A DNA stretch of 64,000 nt. Source: Claveliimonas intestinigallinarum. Lineage in GTDB: Bacteria > Bacillota > Clostridia > Lachnospirales > Lachnospiraceae. Numbering within the stretch: position 1 is the first letter of the stretch; every line of letters begins with the position of its first letter. Below are positions 44,001 to 51,134 of the stretch, in pieces. The notes beneath the pieces were generated by a model. It saw nothing but the letters and a program-made list of their open reading frames with translations, did not search any database and was not told the DNA's origin. Both the position numbers and the translations under genes were made by a program. Where the stretch lies: positions 230,711-294,710 of the forward strand of contig DXED01000030.1 of the NCBI GenBank assembly GCA_019115145.1, in the 5' to 3' direction.

Positions 44001-45430
44001 TGTCGGATGAGATCATCCGGCTGATGCACGAGATCTCCGGGAAAATCCCCCTTGTCCTGAAGCTGGACGAGAGCGATATCCAGGGCCCGCTGCGCATCCG
44101 TGTCCGCTCCTTCCTGGAGACAGTGGCCATGGGAAGAGAGAAAAAGAAGAAGCTGGAGACAAGGGAGCTGACAGATCCCTACCCGGTGAAATTTGAGAAG
44201 AAGGACAAGGCGGACAAGGTGGTGCTGGTGCCCAACACCTCCCACGCCTTCAGCAGGATCATGGCCGCCTCCTTTGCGGGGCAGGGCGTGAAGACTGTGC
44301 CCCTGGAGATCGGAAGAGGAGAAGCCATACGGCTTGGAAAGCAGTACGTCCACAATGACATCTGCTTCCCCGCCCAGATCGTCATCGGAGAGGCTCTGGA
44401 GGCCCTCAAAAGCGGCAAATATGACCCGGATCACACCGCCATCGCCATGGGAAAATATGTGGGAGACTGCCGTCTGACCCACTACAGCGCCCTCCTTCGG
44501 AAGGCCCTGGACGACGCGGGATTTCCCCAGGTGCCCATCCTGACCAACGACGATGCGGACTCCCACCACCTGCACCCGGGATTTAAGATGAACCTGGCGT
44601 CCTCCCTGAAGATTGCCTTCTCCCTGCCCATGATCGATGTGCTGGAGGAGCTTCTGCGGAAGATCCGCCCCTATGAGAAGGTGAAGGGAAGCGCGGACGA
44701 GGCCTTTGAGCGGGCCATGGACGCGGTGGTGGAAGGACTGGAGACAAAGGGCGTGCCGGGAGCGAGAAAGGGCTTTAAGAAGGCCATCGACATCATGAAT
44801 GAGGTGGAGTACGACCGCAGCGATCCCAGGCCCGGCGTGCTGATCGTGGGCGAGTACCTGCTGAACTTCCATCCCGGCGCCAACCATGACATCGAGGCCT
44901 ACCTGGAGAAGAACGGCTTTGAGATCATTGAGGCCCGTATGACGGACGTGATCCGCAAGACCTATTTTTACCAGGACAGCCAGAACAGGGAGTACCATCT
45001 GAAGCGGCCCCTCATCCAGAAGATCTGGTTCCATGTGGCGAACAAGGCCTTTGACTTTGCCCACGATATGACAGACCGGATCGCGAAGAAGCATCCCCTC
45101 TACGAGCCAGCCCTGCGGATGGAGGACATGGTGAAGGACAGCGATCAGGTCATTCACCACACCTTTGATGCCGGAGAGGGCGTGCTGATCTCAGGAGAGA
45201 TCCTTCATCACGCCAGGAAGGGGTGCAGGGCCTTTGTGATCCTCCAGCCCTTCGGCTGCCTGCCCAACCACGTGGTGGGCCGCGGCATTGCCAAGAAGCT
45301 GAAGGAGCTGTACCCGGATGTGCAGATCCTGCCGCTGGACTACGACCCGGATGTCAGCTTTGCCAACATTGAGAACCGCCTCCAGATGCTGGTCATGAAT
45401 GTGAACCAGAACAAAGAAGAGGCTTCGTAA
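41036..45430 (+). CDS. Giant acyl-CoA dehydratase activase-type protein (two BadF/BcrA ATPase domains)
   Basis: This 1464-residue protein has two ASKHA ATPase domains: LLAGIDVGSTTTKIA (about 15) with GSCAGGTGAFIDEVAS, and VYLGIDSGSTTTKFV (about 345) with NEACSSGCGSFLENF. A DUF2229-like middle (about 720-1000) and a C-terminal dehydratase-subunit-like part (about 1050-1400) with cysteine motifs such as CPFCTNHCRRT follow. Single-domain relatives activate 2-hydroxyacyl-CoA dehydratases by ATP-driven electron transfer. No separate dehydratase is adjacent. The fused protein is widespread in Clostridia but its substrate is not known to me. Confidence 0.9.
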   Translation: MEQEQTEIRPGQTLLAGIDVGSTTTKIAAVNPEDGQVIYSDYRRHHANQVQSIIHALESFREKFRGVKIRLALTGSGAKPIAEKLKVPFIQEVAANALALRKKYPSVRTAIELGGQDAKIIFFKKDEKTGDLNVADMRMNGSCAGGTGAFIDEVASILKVPVEKLNDLAEQGGFTYDISGRCGVYAKTDIQPLLNQGVAKSDLALSSFHAIAKQTIGGLAQGLEIKKPVAFEGGPLTFNPALIQVFAKRLKLPQEDVIIPERPELMVAYGAAISLETMFENRKKISDPEELLAVLKSPSFKEKTGEEQEAKPFFASEEERKAFEKRHAKASRQWKHPRPGQKVNVYLGIDSGSTTTKFVLMDENEEILDSFYAPNEGEPLLVAKKAMIEMRDRYRKDNIELNILAVGTTGYGEQLFAKAFQAEYHTVETVAHARAAEKYVKDATFILDIGGQDMKAIWLDDGIITNILVNEACSSGCGSFLENFAASLHIPAKQIAEAAFASRHPAKLGSRCTVFMNSSIITEQRNGRLPEDIMAGLCRSIIENVFTKVIRISNLDSLGDKIVVQGGTFENDAVVRAMEEYTGRQVVRAPYPGLMGAVGVALIAKERHEREPEKHTFIALDSLDDFSYTQESNSPCPFCTNHCRRTIVTFSNGNSWVTNNRCERGEVLGKPGDAQARKQLKEKTQRVNRVPNMYRRREELLFKDYPYPEPAVKRGITIGLPRVLSNWEFMPFWSTFFKALGFQVQLSDMSTRKMYESGLSAVTSDTVCFPAKLVHGHIRNLAAKKVDRIFMPAITTIPTENREKTSESMCAVVKGYPIVVKNSDNPEKQFGIPFDEPLFHWPSREDRDRQLTIYMKDHYQIPEEETRKAMEAADQAQESFRAELKRQGAAIIEKVKEKGKFAVVLASRPYQNDALVNHDLPEMFVTMGIPVLTADSVPGIEDVDLSKSRIDIVNNFHARMLSSAILTARSDCLEYVQVVSFGCGHDAYLSDEIIRLMHEISGKIPLVLKLDESDIQGPLRIRVRSFLETVAMGREKKKKLETRELTDPYPVKFEKKDKADKVVLVPNTSHAFSRIMAASFAGQGVKTVPLEIGRGEAIRLGKQYVHNDICFPAQIVIGEALEALKSGKYDPDHTAIAMGKYVGDCRLTHYSALLRKALDDAGFPQVPILTNDDADSHHLHPGFKMNLASSLKIAFSLPMIDVLEELLRKIRPYEKVKGSADEAFERAMDAVVEGLETKGVPGARKGFKKAIDIMNEVEYDRSDPRPGVLIVGEYLLNFHPGANHDIEAYLEKNGFEIIEARMTDVIRKTYFYQDSQNREYHLKRPLIQKIWFHVANKAFDFAHDMTDRIAKKHPLYEPALRMEDMVKDSDQVIHHTFDAGEGVLISGEILHHARKGCRAFVILQPFGCLPNHVVGRGIAKKLKELYPDVQILPLDYDPDVSFANIENRLQMLVMNVNQNKEEAS

Positions 45431-45551
45431 AAATTATAAAAAACACAAAAACATAAAAGGTTTTTCACAATTCCATCACAGAACCGGCCTATAATCAGTC
45501 TTGTAAAAAGAAAAAAGACCATTTACAGGAGAGGAAAAGAGGCAGGATAAT

Positions 45552-47027
45552 ATGATGGATGACAAATATACAGAAGGATATACAGGAGAAAACAAAGAGA
45601 CTCAGGAGACTAAAGAGACCGGCGGGCAGACAGAACAGCAGCAGAATATACTGGAAAGCGCCGGACAGCAGGCAGGTCAGGAGGCAGGCGCTCCCGGTCA
45701 GATGAACTATACAGAGACGGAGAGCGCTTCCGGCGCCCCGGCGGGCCATAAAATAAAAAAGGCCAGGGCCAGAAAGCCAAAGAAAGCGCCTGTAGGTCCT
45801 ATGAGCATGAAAAAGAGATGGGCCATCCTGGTGGCCATGGCTCTTGTGTTCGGAACGGTGGCAGGAGGAACCGCCTTTGGAGTCAATGTGGCGGCTGGAA
45901 GCCTTTATGACCGGCACAACGCACAAAAGAGCCTGACAAACACACAGACTGTGTCCAACTCCGGAAGCACCGAGGACAAGGGCACTGTGGCAGAAGTGGC
46001 CCAGAACGCCATGCCCTCCCTTGTGACTATCTCCACCATGTCTGTGGAGGAGATGAGAAGCTTCTTCGGCGGCACCCAGGAGTATGAGGTGGAGGGAGCC
46101 GGCACCGGCGTCATTGTGGGAAAGAATGACACGGAGCTCCTCATTGCCACCAACAACCACGTTGTGGAAGGCGCGGACAGCCTGTCCGTAGGATTTGTGG
46201 ATGAGTCGGCAGTGGAGGGACAGATCAAGGGCACAGACGCGGACAATGACCTGGCCGTGGTAGCTGTGAAGCTGTCCGATATCTCCAGCGACACTATGAA
46301 CCAGATCAAGATAGCCACTATCGGCGACTCCGATGACCTTGTTCTCGGGGAGCAGGTTGTGGCAATCGGAAATGCCCTTGGCTACGGCCAGTCCGTGACA
46401 AGCGGATACGTGAGCGCTCTGAACCGTGACCTTCAGCTCACGGACAACAGCGGCAACACCATCAACTCCACAGGTTTGATCCAGACAGACGCCCCCATCA
46501 ACTCCGGTAACAGCGGCGGCGCTCTGCTGAACATGAACGGTGAGCTCATCGGCATCAACGAGGCAAAGAGTTCCACCACTCAGTCCGGCACCACAGTGGA
46601 CGGCATCGGATTTGCCATCCCCATCAACAAGGCAGAGGAGAGCCTGCAAAGTCTGATGAACCAGACGACCAGGGAGAAGGTGGACGAGAGCCAGGCGTCC
46701 TACATGGGCATTCAGGGGGCGGACGTCTCCCAGGAGGCAGCTCAGATGTACGGCATGCCCACAGGTGTGGCTGTCTCTGAGGTGGTCAAGGACGGGCCTG
46801 CTGACAAAGCGGGTATCCTTGCCGGCGACGTCATCACAGGATTTGACGGCCGCTCCATCAGCAGCATGTCACAGCTTAAGGATACGCTTCAGTACTACGC
46901 TTCCGGTGAGACTGTGGATGTGACAGTCCAGAGATCCGATCAGGGACAGTACAAGGAGCAGACCGTGAGCGTTACTCTCGGCTCCGCAAGCGAGGCGCAG
47001 CAGAACCAGCAGAGTCAGCAGAACTAA
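45552..47027 (+). CDS. htrA: HtrA/DegP-type serine protease with PDZ domain
   Basis: A 491-residue membrane-anchored protease. A cytoplasmic tail of about 90 residues rich in Gln, Glu and Thr precedes a membrane segment (about 93-115), a trypsin-like domain with His in TNNHVVEG (about 203), Asp in NDLAVV (about 235) and Ser in NSGNSGGALL (about 322), and a PDZ domain (about 390-475). It degrades misfolded exported proteins. A -10-like TATAAT at 45490-45495 may mark its promoter. The long acidic tail is unusual in length but common in clostridial homologues. Confidence 0.94.
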   Translation: MMDDKYTEGYTGENKETQETKETGGQTEQQQNILESAGQQAGQEAGAPGQMNYTETESASGAPAGHKIKKARARKPKKAPVGPMSMKKRWAILVAMALVFGTVAGGTAFGVNVAAGSLYDRHNAQKSLTNTQTVSNSGSTEDKGTVAEVAQNAMPSLVTISTMSVEEMRSFFGGTQEYEVEGAGTGVIVGKNDTELLIATNNHVVEGADSLSVGFVDESAVEGQIKGTDADNDLAVVAVKLSDISSDTMNQIKIATIGDSDDLVLGEQVVAIGNALGYGQSVTSGYVSALNRDLQLTDNSGNTINSTGLIQTDAPINSGNSGGALLNMNGELIGINEAKSSTTQSGTTVDGIGFAIPINKAEESLQSLMNQTTREKVDESQASYMGIQGADVSQEAAQMYGMPTGVAVSEVVKDGPADKAGILAGDVITGFDGRSISSMSQLKDTLQYYASGETVDVTVQRSDQGQYKEQTVSVTLGSASEAQQNQQSQQN

Positions 47028-47171
47028 GGTGCAAGGCTTTTGCCGGCGCAGAGCTGAGCTTGAAACCGGATGCCAGATATGCTATGTCGATAATAAAAAA
47101 GAGAAATAAAAAAGGAAAACCACAGAAGCGGTCTGCCCTCGACAATGGACCAACTTAATACTTTATGGCAT

Positions 47172-47207
47172 CAGCCGTCACTATTGCAGTAGTGGCGGCT
47201 GTTTTTT
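47172..47207 (+). terminator. Terminator after htrA
   Basis: CAGCCGtCACTA/TAGTGgCGGCTG with a short loop and TTTTTT. The rest of 47028-47376 holds only the candidate promoter at 47275. Confidence 0.85.
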
Positions 47208-47274
47208 GATTTCCAAGATTTTCACGGAAAAATATAGGGCTTCCCATTAATGAGGCATGCCCGGCAAGCAGACC

Positions 47275-47301
47275 TTGTCAGAAGTAAAATCATGGTATAC
47301 T
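47275..47301 (+). promoter_or_regulatory. Candidate promoter of the zinc-ribbon gene
   Basis: TTGTCA (47275-47280) and TATACT (47296-47301) with a 15-base spacer, shorter than ideal. Confidence 0.4.
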
Positions 47302-47376
47302 ATAGGTGATAGAGAGCCTATCAGGCAGATCGAGCCTCGTGTTATCAGGCAATTTTTGAGAAGGAGGTTTAGCAGG

Positions 47377-47577
47377 ATGAGAAAATGTATCCGTTGTGGA
47401 AGCGAGATGAAGGAAGACTGTGCGATCAAGGTGGAGGGAGCCGGATATGGAATAGTCCTGTCCTCAGACGAGAAGAAGCTTTTTGGCGGTAGAATGGGGA
47501 AACCCAAGGTTGCCATCTGCCCGGAATGTGGAGAAGTCTCCATCTATATGGAGGCTGTGGAGAAGCTGAAGGACTGA
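47377..47577 (+). CDS. Small zinc-ribbon protein
   Basis: A 66-residue protein with two CxxC pairs, CIRCGSEM at the N-terminus and CPECGEV near residue 49, forming a four-cysteine zinc ribbon. It has a hydrophilic centre and no membrane segment. AAGGAGG lies 9 bases before ATG 47377; the longer in-frame reading begins before the ribosome site. Such proteins are often annotated as nucleic-acid-binding zinc-ribbon proteins. No specific role is visible. Confidence 0.75.
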   Translation: MRKCIRCGSEMKEDCAIKVEGAGYGIVLSSDEKKLFGGRMGKPKVAICPECGEVSIYMEAVEKLKD

Positions 47578-47634
47578 GCGGCAGTACATTGGAATTTCTC
47601 TCTATCCGCATCAGGCACTTACAAGGAGGACAGG

Positions 47635-47796
47635 ATGGAACAGGACAGAAAAAAGAAGGATAAGAATACAGATGACTATCTGGCAGTAGGAATAAGTCTG
47701 GGCGTAGCCTTTGGGCTTATATGGGATAACCTGGCGCTGGGCCTTGGCCTGGGAGTTGCCTTTGGCCTGCTGGCCGGACGATTTAAAAAGAAGTGA
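47635..47796 (+). CDS. 53-residue membrane protein
   Basis: ATG 47635 follows AAGGAGGACAGG. The peptide has a charged N-terminus (MEQDRKKKDKN) and a glycine-rich hydrophobic half, VGISLGVAFGLIWDN and LGLGLGVAFGLLAG, that could form one or two glycine-zipper helices, ending in a basic KKK tail. Clean ribosome site and composition support a real gene, possibly co-transcribed with the zinc-ribbon gene 57 bases upstream. Function unknown. Confidence 0.65.
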   Translation: MEQDRKKKDKNTDDYLAVGISLGVAFGLIWDNLALGLGLGVAFGLLAGRFKKK

Positions 47797-47842
47797 AGTA
47801 TGAGGATTTCTTCTAGCTTTTATCGAAAGGAATAGTATTTGT

Positions 47843-48703
47843 ATGAGTAAGCTGAAAGCAAAAGAATACAAGAGATTCGAAGACATAAAGCATATCAGAG
47901 ATGATGGCAGTGAATTTTGGTCGGCCAGAGAACTTGCGCCGGCGTTAGAATACAATAAATGGGAAAATTTCCAAAAAGTAATTAAGCGTGCTATGATTGC
48001 CTGTGAAAACAGCGGTCATGTTATCGAGGGCGATTTTCCTGAGGTCAGGAAAATCGTTAGTGCGGGAGCGACCAATAAGCCGATTAAGGATTATGAGCTT
48101 ACTCGATATGCCTGCTACCTGATTGTACAGAATGGTGATCCGCGTAAGGCGGTTATTGCTCTTGGTCAGACATATTTTGCTATTCAGACATATCGCCAGG
48201 AAGTTGCAGATCATTTTAATGAGTTGGATGAAGACAGAAGGCGTTTGGTCGTGCGTGGTGATATTAAGCAATGGAATCAACTTCTTGCAGAGACAGCCCA
48301 TGATGCAGGAGTTATTACGAATGAAGAATTTGCAATATTCCAAAATGCCGGGTATATGGGATTGTATGGAGGCATGGATGTTGATGACATTCATAAGAAA
48401 AAGAATCTGGCGGTTGGTCAGAAAATTCTTGATTACATGGGAAGTACGGAACTTATCGCAAATTTGTTTAGAATATCGCAGACAGAGGAAAAACTGCGCA
48501 AAGATGAAATAAAAGGAGCAAAAGAAGCGACGTCTACCCACTATAAAGTTGGAAAAGAGGTTCGTGGCGCTATCGAGAAAATAGGTGGTACGATGCCTGA
48601 AGATTTGCCGACGCCAGAAAAAAGTATTCAGCAAGTTGAAAAGGAACAGCTCGCCCGATTGCAAGCAAAGGCAAAAGCAGGCAAACTGATGCTTGATGAA
48701 TAA
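47843..48703 (+). CDS. dinD: DNA damage-inducible protein D (DinD-like)
   Basis: A 286-residue protein of the DinD family. It has an N-terminal BRO-N-like part (FEDIKHIRDDGSEFWSARELAPALEY), the conserved middle QNGDPRKAVIALGQTYFAIQTYRQE, and a basic/acidic helical C-terminus. DinD in enterobacteria is SOS-induced and modulates RecA filaments. The gene is clearly AT-richer than its neighbours, which suggests horizontal acquisition. No obvious LexA box was identified. Its ribosome site is weak (AAAGGAATAG). Confidence 0.92.
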   Translation: MSKLKAKEYKRFEDIKHIRDDGSEFWSARELAPALEYNKWENFQKVIKRAMIACENSGHVIEGDFPEVRKIVSAGATNKPIKDYELTRYACYLIVQNGDPRKAVIALGQTYFAIQTYRQEVADHFNELDEDRRRLVVRGDIKQWNQLLAETAHDAGVITNEEFAIFQNAGYMGLYGGMDVDDIHKKKNLAVGQKILDYMGSTELIANLFRISQTEEKLRKDEIKGAKEATSTHYKVGKEVRGAIEKIGGTMPEDLPTPEKSIQQVEKEQLARLQAKAKAGKLMLDE

Positions 48704-48782
48704 AATTATACTGGTACTCTGCCTTTCAGCTATACCGGCGTATGCCAAACAGGTATTTGCCATTGCGCCCATCCGGCGGTAA

Positions 48783-48832
48783 ACTGTAATAGAAGCGGAC
48801 TGTAACGGAAGCAGAGGCTGTAATGGAAACAG
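48783..48832. repeat. Three imperfect tandem copies of a CTGTAAnnGAAGC unit
   Basis: CTGTAATAGAAGC, CTGTAACGGAAGC and CTGTAATGGAAAC follow each other between dinD and the DUF3842 gene. No gene lies in 48704-48947. Confidence 0.5.
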
Positions 48833-48947
48833 ATGTTTTCTTGCTTGACAGTGAAAATACTTTTCTGTAAACTATAAAAAGACTGTTTGATTACAGAAAT
48901 ATGCCAGTACAGGGAAATCCTGGCGAAAGGGCAGCGGAGGTGAATGT

Positions 48948-49355
48948 ATGAAGGTTCTCGTTATAGATGGCCAGGGCGGCGGATTGGGACGTCAGCTTGT
49001 GACGGCTGTGAAGAGCCGGTATCCGGAGATGGAGGTTCTGGCGGTGGGGACCAACAGCGCTGCCACAAACGCCATGCTCAAAGCAGGGGCGGACCAGGCG
49101 GCCACAGGGGAGAACTCCGTGGCTGTGGCGTGCGGGAAGGTAGACGTGATCATGGGACCTGTGGGAATTGTGATTGCGGAATCCATGCTTGGCGAGATCA
49201 CACCCCGGATGGCGGTGTCCATCGGGCAGAGCCAGGCGAAGAGGATCCTGATCCCGGTCAATCTGTGCGATAACCTGGTAGTGGGCGTGGCAGACCTGAC
49301 TATGGCAAAAAGAGTAGAGAGCGCAGTGGAAGCGCTGGCTGAGCTGATGAACTAG
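48948..49355 (+). CDS. DUF3842-family protein
   Basis: A 135-residue protein beginning KVLVIDGQGGGLGRQLV, a nucleotide-binding-like glycine loop. It continues with alternating hydrophobic strands and helices (VDVIMGPVGIVIAESMLGEITP). It matches the DUF3842 pattern I remember from Clostridia. GGAGG precedes the ATG. Function is unknown. It lies upstream of the nickel-pincer genes but is separated from them by a structured 237-base region. Confidence 0.82.
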   Translation: MKVLVIDGQGGGLGRQLVTAVKSRYPEMEVLAVGTNSAATNAMLKAGADQAATGENSVAVACGKVDVIMGPVGIVIAESMLGEITPRMAVSIGQSQAKRILIPVNLCDNLVVGVADLTMAKRVESAVEALAELMN

Positions 49356-49366
49356 ACAGAGGATAT

Positions 49367-49439
49367 CCGGCAGGAAGCCGGAGCATGACGGCAGAAGCCG
49401 CGAAGGTAAAGAGCGCGGGAAGCGCTTTCTGGCAGCCAG
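49367..49439 (+). other. Row of four small stem-loops
   Basis: CCGGC-aggaa-GCCGG (49367-49381), CGGC-agaa-GCCG (49389-49400), AGCGC-gggaa-GCGCT (49412-49426) and CTGG-cag-CCAG (49429-49439) follow within 73 bases. It may be a structured RNA or a degenerate repeat. Confidence 0.4.
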
Positions 49440-49449
49440 CGTAAGGATA

Positions 49450-49477
49450 TTGTGAGACCGTGAGACAGGTGTAAAGT
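49450..49477 (+). promoter_or_regulatory. Weak candidate promoter of the lar operon
   Basis: TTGTGA (49450-49455), 16 bases, TAAAGT (49472-49477). Confidence 0.3.
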
Positions 49478-49520
49478 ACATTCAATTAAAAATGGGACAG
49501 ATTTGGAATGGATACCAGGA

Positions 49521-49557
49521 AGGTGTCTGCACTCAGAAGAGAGGCAGGTGCCTTTTT
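49521..49557 (+). terminator. Terminator/attenuator just ahead of larE
   Basis: AGGTGTCTGC pairs fully (three wobble pairs) with GCAGGTGCCT, then TTTTTC. It ends 36 bases before larE, so it may end the DUF3842 transcript or attenuate lar. Confidence 0.65.
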
Positions 49558-49592
49558 CTTTTGCTATTTTTTAGAAAGACAGGAGAGATGAT

Positions 49593-50348
49593 ATGACATT
49601 AGAGACATTTTTCAGGGAAGTGCCCAGGGCGGCCGTGGCCTTCTCGGGAGGGACGGACTCGGCCTTCCTTCTGTGGGCGGCAAAAAAACAGGGCTGCCAG
49701 ATACAGGCCTACTATATACATACTGCCTTCCAGCCCCGGTTTGAGCTGGAGGATGCCAGAAGGCTGGCCGGAGAGCTGGGCATACCCATGCAGGTAATCG
49801 ACATGGATATCCTGGGCGTGCCAGAGGCGGCGCAGAACGGCCCCAGGCGGTGCTACTACTGTAAGAGGGCTCTTTTTACGAGACTGCGGGAACAGGCGGC
49901 AAAGGACGGGTACACTGTTCTGCTGGACGGCACCAACGCCTCCGACGACGCCGGGGATCGGCCAGGTATGCAGGCCCTGCGGGAGCTCAGGGTGCGCTCG
50001 CCTCTGCGGGAGTGCGGCATCACAAAGGACATGGTGCGCAGCCTTTCCAGGGAGGCAGGACTTTTCACCTGGGAAAAGCCGGCCTACGCCTGCCTGGCCA
50101 CCAGAATTCCCACGGGGACAGAGATTACCCGGGAGGACCTCCAGAGGGCAGAACAGGCGGAGACGGCTCTCATGGCGTTGGGCTTCCGGGATTTCCGGGT
50201 GAGGCTCTCCGGCGAGAAAGCCCGGCTCCAGGTGACCGGGGAGCAGATGGCCCTGGCAGTGGACAAGAGAAGCGAGATCGTGCAGGCATTAAAGCCGCTT
50301 TTCCAGGAGGTTCTTCTTGACCTGGAGGAGCGGAGCCCGTCTGTGTAG
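49593..50348 (+). CDS. larE: ATP-dependent sacrificial sulfur transferase LarE
   Basis: A 251-residue PP-loop enzyme with SGGTDS at residues 18-23. LarE supplies sulfur to the dicarboxylated pyridinium precursor of the nickel-pincer nucleotide. Three cysteines stand out: C87 and C90 in RRCYYCK and C167 in ACLATR. Some LarE enzymes sacrifice a single cysteine; others hold a 4Fe-4S cluster on three cysteines. The pattern here fits the cluster type. It heads larE-larB-larC, all closely spaced. Confidence 0.93.
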   Translation: MTLETFFREVPRAAVAFSGGTDSAFLLWAAKKQGCQIQAYYIHTAFQPRFELEDARRLAGELGIPMQVIDMDILGVPEAAQNGPRRCYYCKRALFTRLREQAAKDGYTVLLDGTNASDDAGDRPGMQALRELRVRSPLRECGITKDMVRSLSREAGLFTWEKPAYACLATRIPTGTEITREDLQRAEQAETALMALGFRDFRVRLSGEKARLQVTGEQMALAVDKRSEIVQALKPLFQEVLLDLEERSPSV

Positions 50349-50363
50349 AGGAGGTAGACAAAA

Positions 50364-51134
50364 ATGGACAATAAGCAGGATATACTTGAGCTGCTTCGGA
50401 GCGTGGCCCGTGGGCAGACTTCCCCGGAGGAAGCCCTTCTGTCGCTGAAGGAGGAGCCCTTTGAGGATCTGGACTACGCAAAGATCGATTTCCACCGCAG
50501 CGTCCGGCAGGGAGCGGCGGAGGTGATCTACGGGGCAGGGAAGACGCCGGAGCAGATCATCGGCATTGTGAAGACTATGGGAGAGAGAGGCTGCCGCAAC
50601 ATCCTCGTCACAAGGATCGGACAGGAGGCGGCAGACGAGCTGTCGGCGGTGGTTCCGGTGGACTATCACCCCATTCCCAGGCTGGCCATCGCCTTTCCGG
50701 AGGAGCGGCCCGGGAGAGGAAACATCGTGGTGGCCACAGGGGGGACCAGCGACATGGCGGTGGCCGAGGAGGCGGCCCTCACGGCGGAGGCCATGGGAAA
50801 CAAGGTGACCCGGCTCTACGATGTGGGCGTGGCGGGACTTCACCGGCTCCTCTCCAACCTGGATGTGCTCATGAGCGCCCGCTGCGTGGTGGCGGTGGCC
50901 GGCATGGAGGGAGCCCTGGCCTCGGTGGTGGGCGGTCTGGTGGACTGCCCGGTCATCGCCGTGCCCACCAGCGTGGGGTACGGAGCCAGCTTCGGAGGGC
51001 TGTCGGCTCTTCTGTCTATGCTGAATTCCTGTGCCTCCGGGTGCAGTGTGGTGAATATTGACAATGGATTTGGGGCCGGCTATCTGGCCAGCATGATCAA
51101 CCAGATGGAAAGCATAAAGGAGGACAAAAAATGA
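50364..51134 (+). CDS. larB: Nickel-pincer cofactor biosynthesis protein LarB
   Basis: A 256-residue protein with a C-terminal PurE-like carboxylase fold, showing VVATGGTSDMAVAEEA and the glycine-rich GMEGALASVVGGLVDCPVIAVPTSVGYG. LarB carboxylates and hydrolyses nicotinic acid adenine dinucleotide in the first step of the cofactor pathway. It starts 15 bases after larE and overlaps larC by four bases (ATGA at 51131). AGGAGG precedes the ATG. A nicotinamidase at 7 kb could feed NAD precursors, but is unlinked. Confidence 0.95.
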   Translation: MDNKQDILELLRSVARGQTSPEEALLSLKEEPFEDLDYAKIDFHRSVRQGAAEVIYGAGKTPEQIIGIVKTMGERGCRNILVTRIGQEAADELSAVVPVDYHPIPRLAIAFPEERPGRGNIVVATGGTSDMAVAEEAALTAEAMGNKVTRLYDVGVAGLHRLLSNLDVLMSARCVVAVAGMEGALASVVGGLVDCPVIAVPTSVGYGASFGGLSALLSMLNSCASGCSVVNIDNGFGAGYLASMINQMESIKEDKK

